Below are positions 19,738-30,126 of a stretch of 37,717 nt of DNA, piece after piece. The DNA is from Asterionellopsis glacialis (taxonomy: Eukaryota > Bacillariophyta > Plagiogrammaphyceae > Rhaphoneidales > Asterionellopsidaceae). The translations under genes and the position numbers were made by a program. Under the pieces are notes generated by a model. That model made no database searches, was not told the DNA's origin, and saw nothing but the letters and a program-made list of their open reading frames with translations. Within the stretch, counting starts at the first letter, position 1. Each line of letters begins with the position of its first letter. The stretch lies in assembly GCA_014885115.2 (NCBI GenBank), contig WKLE02000358.1:1-37717 (forward strand), given 5' to 3'.

Positions 19738-19907
19738 NNNNNNNNNNNNNNNNNNNNNNNNNNNNNNNNNNNNNNNNNNNNNNNNNNNNNNNNNNNNNNN
19801 NNNNNNNNNNNNNNNNNNNNNNNNNNNNNNNNNNNNNNNNNNNNNNNNNNNNNNNNNNNNNNNNNNNNNNNNNNNNNNNNNNNNNNNNNNNNNNNNNNNN
19901 NNNNNNN
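19738..19907. other. Assembly gap, 170 N
   Basis: The bases are undetermined. Any start, exon or promoter in this stretch is invisible. The gap length is the assembler's estimate and may not be exact. Confidence 1.
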
Positions 19908-20056
19908 TTGGCATATTTCGCATCCCACAAATCGATCCCGCTGTACCACTTACTTGAATATTTCTGACGAAGACAGACTGGAAACGGATCTGCGACCGTA
20001 AGAGAGGAGGGAAGCAACATCAGGGCGTCTCAACGCAACCAGCAGAGCAATAGCAG

Positions 20057-20428
20057 GTGAGTAGATGCAACATGGTGTGAAACGACCGGTTGTTCACAAT
20101 GTGCGAGGGAAATGGTGGAACCCGTTGGATATGTCCTACGTTTAAGAAAACAAGATGATATTGTTGCGATGGTGGCGATAGAATCAAAAGGAACGGCGTG
20201 GATAACAGCATTCATGGCATTGTCGAGGCCATGAGGTTGTTGCCTTCCTGTATGTCTGTCCTTTGCCCTACAACGTGCATCTCGTACAATCTTACACCTC
20301 GAAAAGAAGAACAACTACTTACTGAACTCGTGTGCTTTTGCGCTTCTTTCTCCTCTTTACTCTCTACTACTTTATCGATCATTTCATCCTTCGCAACCAC
20401 CAATCGACTGCCCTCTCGCAATTCTTAG
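20057..20428 (+). other. Candidate 5' UTR intron of eL38
   Basis: AGCAG|GTGAGT at 20052-20062 is a consensus donor. GCAATTCTTAG at 20418-20428 is a plausible acceptor, 32 bp before the eL38 ATG. Leader introns are common in ribosomal protein genes of eukaryotes. The call is from signal sequences only. Confidence 0.35.
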
Positions 20429-20460
20429 TTTACCGACCGATACTCTCAAAAAGAAATAAA

Positions 20461-20670
20461 ATGCCGAAACAAATTACTGATATTCGTGACTTTTTGCAAA
20501 AGGCCCGTCGTGCCGATGCTAAGCTTGTCAAGATCCGCAAGCGTGACTCTCAAACCAAATTCAAGATCCGTTGCTCTCGTCTCCTTTATACTCTTGTAGT
20601 TACTGACAATGAAAAGGCTGACAAGCTAACTCAATCCTTGCCTCCAGGACTTACACGCAAGAACATTTAA
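20461..20670 (+). CDS. RPL38: 60S ribosomal protein eL38
   Basis: 69 residues, the usual length of eL38. The start [17 protein letters not shown], the central [17 protein letters not shown] and the end [10 protein letters not shown] match the family across its whole length. It is a small structural protein of the large cytosolic ribosomal subunit. The start chosen is the ATG in an A-rich context (AAATAAAATG). A longer frame upstream begins at a non-ATG codon in the leader. The coding part has no intron. Strong codon preference (AAG, CGT, CTT) fits high expression. Confidence 0.97.
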   Translation: MPKQITDIRDFLQKARRADAKLVKIRKRDSQTKFKIRCSRLLYTLVVTDNEKADKLTQSLPPGLTRKNI

Positions 20671-20934
20671 AGTAGTAAGGGAAAATTACGAAACAAAAAC
20701 AACAAATCTAAATTATATTTGATGACAACATACTATCTATCGTTGTATGCCACCAACACATTGCTGCTTTTGATTGACTATTGATGTTTTTAAAAGTTGC
20801 GAATTTTATACAAAAGATGTGATTGCATGTAATGAACAATTTGAGAATCATGTCGCATCTTTATCCATGAATGGGTCAATAATGCCATCTTTTTTTCAAT
20901 GATTGATGCCTAGTTGCATAATTATTTGATATCC

Positions 20935-21240
20935 ACCGTTTTGAATAATGTCGTATTCGATTTTCCATGACAATATGTAAAGATGCAAGCTGTTCACTTG
21001 TATTTGAAGCACTCACCGCTTTGAATAAGGCCATATTCGATTACAACATGCATGGTGCAAGTTTTCACTTGTGTTCGTAGCACTTGCCGGTTTGAATCAT
21101 GTCATATTCGATAACAACGTGTAATGATGCAAGATTTTCACTTGTGTTTGAAGCACTCACCGCTTTGAATGATATCGAATGATATCACATTCGATTACAG
21201 CATGTAATGATACAAGCTGTTCACTTGTGTTTGAAGGCGT
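20935..21240. repeat. Tandem repeat, four diverged units of 71-82 bp
   Basis: Units begin at about 20935, 21015, 21086 and 21159. Each opens with a form of ACCGCTTTGAAT, continues with CATATTCGATTACAACATG and TGATGCAAG, and closes with TTTTCACTTGTGTTTGAAGC. The units differ by substitutions and small indels, and the fourth carries a duplicated GATATC-containing segment. It lies about 270 bp downstream of eL38. Confidence 0.85.
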
Positions 21241-22220
21241 GTGACATTAGAAAACTGCAGCAACAAGTTTACTTTTTTCATCCATACAGTACGTGCACAA
21301 CTTTTCTTCTCTTTTGAAATGAGCACTCATTACATACGTTAATTTTTCCACGTAAATGGGCCTCAATGAAAGGTTCTGTTAAGTTGGAGTAAAAGAATAA
21401 ACAAATTCTGGTGTGTTAGTTTCTTCGGTTCCTGTTAGATGGGGTGGGTGTTAATGTTTCTGGTATAATTTGCACACAGTAGAATAAGAAAACTGTACGA
21501 GTACGCGTCTTCCCTCTATGTGCGATCAAAATACAGTAATATTAATATAAGGTATGCGTTTGAGTAGAGGAAAATAATGCACCTGGGGGAAGGAGGGGGC
21601 TCACCAATTTTTGGACCTCTGCCATGAAAAGTATGCCATAAATTTTCCCATACATGAGTGCTCTATGATGTTGCCAAATTATTAAATTTTGACCTATGTA
21701 CTTCTTTATTGTAGTCTCTACACTAATAGTTCATCAGACACAAACAAGAATGTGGACAGTACAGTACATATCTCAAACATAAAATAGGCAAGTATGTGAT
21801 CGCAGGGCAACTCTAAGAAATTCAACAATTAAAATCTGACTCTCTCTGAGAGTTCACTCCAACTGTAAAACAACAGAATATTGACACAGAGATCCTCTAA
21901 GTTGTACCTATGACATTCTCTTGATTCAGCAGTAATGGGAATCCTTTAGTGAGTACCCCTTCTTTTTTTACATAAAAAAGCAAAATGGTGCTAATGACTG
22001 CAACCTAAAGTAGACCAGAGGTCTTACTGTAAAAGTAGGATTTTTCTAGGAGATTATCTTGAAAGACAAAACGGCGTGGGAAAATCACTGATTTCATTTG
22101 TTACCGTATAACAGGTGCAAGAGTTTCTCTAGTCCTAAATGAGCGCAGTATCGAGAAAATCGTCTTGTACAGTGTGCTTGTATAAGAAGTAATTCGCTGG
22201 ACCAGGTACGGATATTGTAT

Positions 22221-22290
22221 TGCTCTTTCTCTCAAATGCTCTCTCCTTCTCTCTCTCTCTCTCTCAAACACGCTCTCTCTCTTCCTCTCT
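22221..22290. repeat. CT-rich microsatellite tract
   Basis: The strand shown is almost wholly C and T with a central CT dinucleotide run, interrupted by short AAAT/AAAC pieces. On the opposite strand it reads GA. It is a simple-sequence repeat with no gene assignment. Confidence 0.8.
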
Positions 22291-22400
22291 GGAGAATAGT
22301 GAATGCAGTAGGACGTACCTATAGAACCAAAGATGATTTGAGGTACTATCTCTTTACTATAGAAAAGTAATGTGCTCCGAACCAGAGAAACATACTCCTC

Positions 22401-22640
22401 GTGCACTTTCGCAGCCTCTAGAGAATTCTGCTCTTCAAATGATGTGCAGGTGCACTCTGTACCTTTTGATATTGCATGCCATACCATGTCGACAAATCAA
22501 AGCTTTCTTTTTTTTTAACTAGTGAGCTTTGGCAGCCTCTAGAGAACTTTGCTCTTCAAATGGTGTACAGATGCACGCTGTACCTCTTGACATTGCATGT
22601 CATTCCTTGTCGACAAACCAAAGCTGTTTTTTTTTTAAAT
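22401..22640. repeat. Tandem duplication, two units of about 121 bp
   Basis: Unit 1 is 22401-22521 and unit 2 is 22522 to about 22640. Shared blocks in order are GCAGCCTCTAGAGAA, GCTCTTCAAATG, TGTACCT, ATTGCATG and TGTCGACAAA, then CAAAGCT and a T-run. The copies differ at scattered positions. No open frame is preserved, so it is probably non-coding. Confidence 0.85.
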
Positions 22641-23656
22641 CTATGAGTAAAATATAAGCAGATCTGTGTACTGTTTGTAGTTGGTAGGTTTGGACCACTA
22701 AAAAGTAGCAGTACCCATGCTGTAATGTTATTAAAGGAGATCTCTAGGCCCCTTTCGGTTGTTTTAATTTACAGTAAAATGTGGGACTTAGATCAAACAC
22801 TTTTGAAGATACCTTGTTGAAGTTTGTTTAACCTCCGCTATCACAGCCCCAGTCCTGCGGAGGGGGGAATATAAAAATTCTTTATTAAAACAGCTCCAAT
22901 TGTACCACCCGATTTACCTTCCGTAACAGGTATTAATAACAGTTTTCTTATCTAAGATTCCACAAGATGAAAGTTCAATGTCAAGATTGAAGATTTTGCT
23001 GTCGCATTCAATGTTGAACTGACGTGTAATTAGTACAATTTGTTCTTTTTCACAATTAATATCGCTTCCAGTTCAGAAAATCTTCGAATGAAAGTTCAAG
23101 ACAACAGAAAATATTTTATTAAGTATTATTCAATGGGTTACTTATGTACTGTATTTCCAAAAAATGCTGGTCGGACAGGTTCAACAATAGATTTTCCAAA
23201 TTGCACAAGAAAGCAACTGACTAATTAACTATTTTAGGACAGTGAAACGGCTTTTCGGTCCTCCGTAGTCAATAGTAGGACCTCGTACTGCATATTGTAC
23301 TAAGTTGGTACGCATGTTGAATTGTGGCCACGTATGGTTTAGTGTTGAATTTAAGAACCATCTCGATTATTTTCCAGTCTGCATGATGCATGAAATTACT
23401 CCATACAAACTCATTTTCATTCCAACTAAAAAGCCACAACTAAACGCGCTGAATTGACTCCTGGTGTTTCTGTGTCGCTGTCTATTGTAATTCCAAGAGG
23501 TTTCTGCTGAATTGAGGCGACAAATAGCCTGTCATCAAGTACTGTAGAAAAACTGGAAAAAACAGTTTGATTAATTTCATACCTGAAAGAAAAAAGAAGA
23601 ACTGCAAGAACTGACCCCAGCTGATACAATACTCATCCACTTAACAATCCAGGAGC

Positions 23657-24385
23657 ATGAGCACAACTTCAGCAAAACGTGACGATTACTGCGGTGGTGA
23701 TTCAGGTGACAATATTGAAGATAGTGGGAATGCGGATCATAGCAAGTGCTCTCTCGAAAATTCTGAAAGCGAAGATTTGAGTGACAGTGAACCTGTTAGC
23801 TCCAAAGGTAACCAATCAGACAGTGACACAACAAGAGAGGCGTATAGACTCGAGGGCGCTGCAAAGGCAGGCGAGGCTTCCAAAAAGGATAAGGAGAGAA
23901 GACTTGCTATGAATCGAGATGCGGCTCGTGCAAGGAGGAAACGCAAGCGTGAACTTATTGAAAATCTTCAAGAATCGGTTGGAAAACTCACAAAGGAGAA
24001 CAATGATCTCAAGCAAGCAAACAAACTATTACTAACCAAGATTGATCAATTCTCTGGGTTAATGAGGACTGAACTTGGAAGTCGCATGCAGCTTCCTTTC
24101 CCATTGGGGATTGCCTCGCAGCCTTCTATAAGTCAACCGCTAGTTTCTGCAAACTTGTTACCTGTTTCCAGCGGGCGGCAGATTCCAGTGCTACCACCGA
24201 GTCTCGTTGAAAGTGCCCTTTCGCTTCATCTGCAGCGGCAACAAGATCAAAGGCTGAATCCTGTTATGAACCTTGGTTTGGCGAGGGCTCACACTGGTGC
24301 CGCTGCAGAGGCCAACACAGGGGTTGGAGAATTTTCAATAGCTGGTACCAAATCTTCGGAGGATAAAAAGAAGGCGCCCAAGTAG
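23657..24385 (+). CDS. bZIP transcription factor
   Basis: Single-exon, 242 residues. An acidic, Ser-rich N-terminus (about 1-60) is followed by a basic region, NRDAARARRKRKR. It has the bZIP spacing Asn86-x7-Arg94, then Leu104 after nine residues. Leucines at 104, 111, 118 and 125 form four clean heptads of the zipper. The C-terminal half is rich in Pro, Ser and Gln, with no recognised domain; in particular there is no LOV domain, so it is not an aureochrome. It acts as a dimeric DNA-binding regulator in the nucleus. The position before the conserved Arg is Arg where Ser or Cys is common, which may shift DNA preference. Targets are unknown. Confidence 0.93.
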   Translation: MSTTSAKRDDYCGGDSGDNIEDSGNADHSKCSLENSESEDLSDSEPVSSKGNQSDSDTTREAYRLEGAAKAGEASKKDKERRLAMNRDAARARRKRKRELIENLQESVGKLTKENNDLKQANKLLLTKIDQFSGLMRTELGSRMQLPFPLGIASQPSISQPLVSANLLPVSSGRQIPVLPPSLVESALSLHLQRQQDQRLNPVMNLGLARAHTGAAAEANTGVGEFSIAGTKSSEDKKKAPK

Positions 24386-26497
24386 ATACAACACCAATCC
24401 AATTCGCTTATTGAATTGGCTATTACACATTTCAGGGCATGGCATGAAGGATTCATATACCTTGGTTAAAGCGTGTCGTGTATGACTTTGCAGTAATTGA
24501 TGTCGAAGTTCATGAAATGTTTAATGTTTTGTTAGCTTCATTCGTACTGGGCTGAGCCAATAGTAAGCATGCAGTTAAAATAGATTATTGTAGAAGAATT
24601 CTTCTGTTTTAAACTCTTGAAGAGCGTAGGAAAGGGGGACTTCGAAGCTTGCCGCTGATTACTTTCCGTACTTTGAATTCCTAGCCGAATGGGCTTTTTC
24701 GTAGATATCGAAAGTGATTCTTGTGGATCTCATTTGAAATGGTATCCTTCTATCTTTTTTCTCCCACACCTTGAGTTACAGTGATGGAGGGAAATTAAGT
24801 GGCCATTACCTTTTCACTTGTATGCGGTGGTCCTTTATCTTGCACACAGGAATGCAGTGGGATGCCTGGCGTGAGAATTTTACACCTTGAGTTTTCGTAA
24901 AATCTTGTATTTACAAGTTCTACGTATATCTTTTGTGTAATACATACCATGAGAAAAGCGGTGACTGGAAAAACATACTCGTTTTACTACGGGCATATTG
25001 TACTCGACCATGTAAGAGGGATGTACTGACCCCTTTTCACTACGTCTATAGAGACCTTCTGATTAGAGCTAGGTGACAAATATCTACAACCAGATAAAAG
25101 TCATGAGGGATGAAAGCTACTTCGATTTTCGAACTTTTTCTACTTTTTAGTCCAACCGCAAAATACACACTTGATAATAAGTTTAGGACTACAATGTTTC
25201 GTACACGTTCCTGTACGTCCATGTGCGAAGAATTTGAGAGAGAGCATTAGAAAATTGAAAATATTTGTGCAAAAAAAGACAAAATAGCTCCTCGAAAAGC
25301 CTGTTCTGTGTGCCTATTTGGACTTATGTTTTCGGCTCCTACAGTACGTGGAATACCAAAATAAAATTTTGCCACGGCATTTTTTAAAATGATACAGGTA
25401 CGTGGTGTAAGACTGCATCCACGATCCAATGTCCCTGGAGAGACAAGTCCTCTTTTAACCTGTACCTGTCCTCACACGAAAGAGGATACTTACTGCCAAT
25501 ACCACGTAGGACCTGATTTTGCTGAAATATGAGGCAATCGTTTTTGCGGGGTATTTATTTGGCGTACTGCAATCTTAAGTGTATGTAGGACTACTACGGT
25601 AGGACCTATTATCTAGGACCTACCTTGTACAGTCGTACCTACTACAGTAGCGTTGTACTAAAATTACGTAGAAACAGTTGAAAAGGAAATCCAATCCGGA
25701 CACAAATAATTTGTACAGTACAAGGGAACTGTACCAGGTACGGATATTACCGAACGAAATCCTGTTTTTTAAAAAGAAAACAGATGGTCGATGCGATGCC
25801 GTCTTATAAAAAATATACCCGCCCAGGTACTTTCGAATTCTACGTTGAAATATTACGAATGATACTGCTCATTCAAGTCGCTTTTATTAAAAAAAACAGT
25901 ATTATGGCGTAAATTGATCACATACGAATTAATCCCAGGTTCTGTATCCGCACTGTATTTATATAACACTTTACTTTTTCCATACATCCACGTCAAGGAC
26001 TTTATTTGTCTAATGTACACATACATTGTATAAAAATATAAATACGAGCAACTTCACGAAATCGTTCCCTTCTCTCCCCAGGATGACATGATGATGCGAT
26101 TTCACAAACTATCGAGAGTAGAATTGATGTCCTACAAAAAAAATCTTGCCTTTGCACTCGCGCCAAATTTCGAAATTCTTCCACCAAAGATTCCAACCTC
26201 TCTTTTTTGATCTTTCTTGTTCGTCTTGAGTCTTGAGTCTTGGACACCGACAGCCCACAAATACCAATCAAAATCTCAAAATCCTTTGTCTGCACACAAA
26301 AGAAAGTCTTCTTCCTCCTTCATTCTCTTCCAAGATCAGAAAAGACGAGAACAAAAGGATCCTGTAATAATCGTCTTACTATTTGATATCTTCCTGCCTG
26401 TGGGAAAGACCTCTGTGTTACCTTGATAGAAACATCCCCTTCATATTTCGTTTCCCATTTCTTTGGAACTCTATTGAGCTACCTGGTATATAAAATC
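24386..26497. other. 2.1-kb stretch with no gene recognised
   Basis: Short frames occur (for example 25247-25429 and 26002-26295 on the minus strand) but have no coding character. Around 25575-25665 the sequence is dense in AGGACCTA- and GTACCTAC-like words. A copy of the 16-base word ACCAGGTACGGATATT is at 25733-25748. The right end presumably holds the ABC transporter promoter, with TATATAAAA at 26487-26495. Confidence 0.5.
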
Positions 26498-29400
26498 ATG
26501 AGTGTTTCCGAATCTGCAACGGTTGCCGCAGGTAAGAAAGATGTCTAATCAACATAGACATGTGTCAGTGTAATATATTTGCGTCTTTGTCTACAAAATT
26601 ACTGACACGAAATTTATCCATGAATCCTCCACATTGACAGGCTTTGCTTTCACCTTTAGTCTCATTCGTCTGTCTATAGATATGGTGTTAGTAGCAACCA
26701 AAACCGAAGATAAAAAAGAAAAAAAATTATTGGAAAAAAATACCAAAAATAATGAAAGTAAGGAGGGAGTTGGTAGTACTATCAAAGAAATCTCACCACT
26801 GCTCTCCAAAACTAGCCAATACGGAAGCGTGGATGATAGCAGTGGCGAAGAGGGGCTGACATCGTCGTCACACAAAGAAGAAGCACAACAAGATGGTCCA
26901 TCCTCGAAAATTATTTCAGCAATATCGTTGGCCCTGCATGGAATCTCTCTCTTGTACTTTGTTGTTGCTTATATTTATTTATCTCAGCATGAGGGATCTG
27001 CAATCTATGGTCCATTCCCGTTAGGTTTGTCAGCAGGCTTTGTCCTTACTGGACTCGTCCAATGTCTTCGAGATTATGATAAAAAACGGTTTGGTTGGAC
27101 TCAACGTGCTTTGTACATTCTGAGTAGCTTCATTATTTTTGTTGGTTGCTTCATATTGCTTCTTACTGAGGGATCAAATTCTGTCATTGATCAAATCACT
27201 TTTGTAGTACTCCTATCCTATTTTACGTTGGCTATTGTGGAAAGCAAAGTTCTTCCGTTTCCTCTTGCATCTAGTACTAGGCAAGATACTTCAGATGGCG
27301 AACACAAAGCAACTCTATCGCGTTCAGCAATCCTCACTCTTCTGAAACCCTACTTTTGGCCTGATGCAACCAGCAGGTCGGCTGCTCTCAATCGAACCCT
27401 TGCCATCCTAACTTGGGTGTGTGTCATCGCATCGAAGGCTTGTAACGTGGCTTCTCCAATTTTTTTAGGTTGGGCTAGCACCGCACTGGCCCATCAAGAG
27501 TATGGTCTATGTATCAAGTATTCAATTGTTTACTCGGTTGTCCAATTTTTTAGTTCTCTCTTCAAGGAGGCACAGAGCTTGGTATATCTAAAAGTGGCAC
27601 AAGCAGCATTTGTCCAGCTTAGTGAAGTCACCTTTCATCATCTGCACTCTTTATCTTTGGATTGGCATTTACGTAAAAAGCTAGGAGAAGTAATTCGGTC
27701 GATGGATCGAGGTATTTCCGCTTGTGATACCCTCATGAAGTATGTGTTCCTTTGGTTAGTCCCCGCCCTGGCCGAGTGTCTGGTTGTTTGTATCATTTTT
27801 ATTTCCTACTTCGATTATCTTCCACTTGCCGTGAGTGTTTTCTACTTTGTATTTGCGTACATTGTATGGACAATTCTTGTCACTCTGTGGAGAAAAAAAT
27901 TCCGTAAGGCTGTGGTAAAGAGTGATAATGAATGGCACGATCGTTGTACGGATTCGCTCGTGAATTTTGAAACAGTCAAATATTTTACGGCTGAAACCTA
28001 CGAAATGAATCGATTCGGTGCAAGTGTCAAAAAGTATCAATCTGGAAGTGTAGATGTAGCAGCTTCTCTCTCGTTCTTGAATATTTCACAGAAAATGATC
28101 TTAACAGCATGTCTAGGAACCTCATTGTCGCTTGCAGCCTTTGGAATTCAGAAGAAGGCCGAATGCTGCGTAGAGAATGGTTGTGAAAGCGGTCTAGACG
28201 AATGTTGTTCAAAGATGACTTCTTGCTCGGGAATGGAAGTAGGCGACTTTGTAGTAAGTCGGCAAAATGAGATGGGTTTCCATTCCTTTTATATATCATT
28301 GAATTTTGATATCTTACTCTCTCTTTTCTTTTTTTTCTCCTGCTTCCTTCTGTATGAAAGGCTGTACTTACATATACCCTACAGCTCTTTGCTCCTCTTA
28401 ACTTTCTTGGTTCCGTGTACAATGCCATTGTTATGGCCATGATTGATCTAAATAATTTGTCAGAACTTTTAGCGGAAAGTCCCGATGTGACAGATGCGCC
28501 CGATGCATTGCCATTGCCTCCCATCAATAGACATGATCCAAACGTTGCTGTGGAGTTTGACAACGTAACTTTTCACTATCCGACACAGTCTGTTACCAAG
28601 GGTTTGAAGGGTATGTCTTTCAAGATGAAACGGGGTACAACAACAGCAATCGTTGGTCCTACCGGAGCAGGCAAGACTACCATATCACGACTTTTTTTTC
28701 GATTTTATGATGTGTTGGGTGGTGCAGTGAAGGTAAATGGTGTAGATGTTCGGACTGTAACACAAAAAAGTCTTCGAGGTGCTATAGGTGTTGTGCCGCA
28801 ATCTGCTAGTATGTTCAATGATACGTTACGGGCCAATATCCTTTACGGAAGAAGAGATGCTACACACGACGAACTAGAAAAGGCGGCAGAGAATGCTCAA
28901 TTGATGGAATTCGTACAATCCTTGGACGATGGTTGGGAAACGTAAGTGCAGAATTTGATTTGCTCGTGACGATTTCTTTGTAAGAGAGAGTAATTCACAT
29001 CATACCTATTCCTTCCTGGTTTTTCTCACTTGTTCCTTGCTTACAGTATGGTTGGAGACCGTGGGCTGAAACTGAGTGGAGGAGAAAAACAACGCACGGC
29101 TATAGCACGTTGTTTGTTGAAGGACCCACCTTTTGTAGTCTTGGACGAGGTGAGTCAGTGGCTCAATAGTTCGTAGCAATATTTCTTATTTTGGGGTAAA
29201 AGCCAAGCGCCATCCGTTCCGCCGGGATGATTCTCACCATGTTTATTTTAATCTGGTTTTTCTTCTTTTTCGCCAAGGCTACATCTGCATTGGATACCAT
29301 TACTGAAAACAGCGTTCAGGAAGCTCTGGACTCGCTGGGTAGTGAGAGGACAGTCCTTGTCATAGCGCATCGGTTGGGGACGATTCGAAATGCCGACAAT

Positions 29401-29661
29401 ATTGTAGTATTGAAGGATGGTCGAGTCGAGGAGCAGGGAACCCACGACGAATTGCTAGAAAAGAATGGAATGTATGCTGGTAAGCTCTTTGTATCCTTTC
29501 CTTTGTCTTCTATAGCTGCGCAAACATTCTATTTTTTCTCAAACTAATCTTTGTCGTTTCTTTCTCCCTAAGATATGTGGAATATGCAATTGCACTCGAC
29601 AAAGAGTAGCGCTTCCAATCTATCCCAAATTACGGGCGAAGAGGGAATGATTCTTGAGTAA
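26498..29661 (+). CDS. ABC half-transporter of the HMT1/ABCB6 (ATM) type, six exons
   Basis: Exons: 26498-26531, 26641-28253, 28361-28941, 29047-29149, 29278-29479 and 29573-29661; all introns (93-128 bp) are GT-AG and in phase, giving 873 residues. Four hydrophobic segments (about 100-235) form an extra N-terminal domain, followed by a six-helix core and one nucleotide-binding domain. Walker A GPTGAGKT is 648-655, Q-loop VVPQ 693-696, signature LSGGEKQR 752-759, Walker B FVVLDE 772-777 and the H-loop His at 808. The layout matches vacuolar or mitochondrial HMT1/ABCB6/ABCB7 exporters of glutathione- or phytochelatin-metal or porphyrin conjugates; it works as a homodimer. An insert with six cysteines (520, 521, 526, 533, 534, 540) precedes the last core helix. 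TATATAAAA ends three bases before the chosen ATG, so translation may begin at the ATG at 26682 instead. Confidence 0.92.
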
Positions 29662-30126
29662 ACTCGAAATAGCATGTTTCATGCCAGAAGAAAAAAGTTA
29701 TGGTCGGCCTCTTTTACCAGAAGCCGCTTCAAATGGACAATCGTATTAGATAAAAGTTATGAATGAGAAGTAATAATCTATGACAAAGGGTGCTAAATTT
29801 TCTGCTGGAAACATCAAGCTTGGTCTCTGTCCGAGATCGATAGCTTTTAGCAACGATCAATAATATTTATAAATCTTTCGAGTAATTTTTCAACGCAAAA
29901 ATAAACAGCTCTGTCCACTTTGGAACAGAGCGTGTTCATTAAGGAACACGCACAGTGCGATAGCAAATTAGAAATGAACACAGCCACTCGGATTCAGCCG
30001 TAGCTAGCCTGCCGTTCTTCTAGCAAATTCATTATTAAGTCTATGTAAGTGAAACATCTAAATATAAGTGGACCTGCATTCATTTTGTATGGTAAAGCGG
30101 CACAAGAGATTTCATAATCGGGTAGA
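29662..30126. other. Convergent 3' region between ABC transporter and ankyrin/HEAT gene
   Basis: Both flanking genes end here. It contains two adjacent hairpins (29909-29951), listed separately. No coding frame is seen. It should hold the 3' UTRs and poly(A) sites of both genes. Confidence 0.55.
29909..29951. other. Two adjacent hairpins in a shared 3' region
   Basis: Hairpin 1 pairs CTCTGTCCA (29909-29917) with TGGAACAGAG (29921-29930) through nine pairs, one bulged A and a CTT loop. Hairpin 2 pairs GCGTGTTC with GAACACGC (29930-29937 and 29944-29951), a perfect 8-bp stem with a 6-base loop. They touch at base 29930. The location between convergent stop codons fits a role in 3'-end formation or mRNA stability, which is inference. 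Confidence 0.55.

Larger units (their letters stand above)
19482..20460. other. Divergent promoter region of the GPI-protein and eL38 genes, with an assembly gap
   Basis: The two neighbours are transcribed away from this stretch. It contains the run of N at 19738-19907. A 161-codon frame on the minus strand (19535-20020) exists only by reading through the gap, so no gene is called. The right part contains a possible 5' UTR intron of eL38, listed separately. Confidence 0.5.
20671..23656. other. 3-kb gene-poor stretch between eL38 and bZIP genes
   Basis: AT-rich DNA without a convincing open frame on either strand. It holds a four-unit tandem repeat (20935-21240), a CT-rich tract (22221-22290) and a 121-bp tandem duplication (22401-22640), all listed separately. 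A 16-base word at 22201-22216 recurs at 25733-25748. A non-coding RNA gene cannot be excluded. Confidence 0.5.

Noticed and set aside
19535..20020. 161-codon minus-strand frame through the run of N
   Set aside because: More than a third of it is undetermined sequence, it overlaps the leader of the GPI-protein gene, and no domain is visible.
20935..21240. CRISPR-like array
   Set aside because: The repeat units are contiguous and diverged without spacers, and the genome is eukaryotic.
22101..22487. Minus-strand 128-codon frame rich in Arg and Glu
   Set aside because: The composition comes from the CT-rich microsatellite read in antisense.
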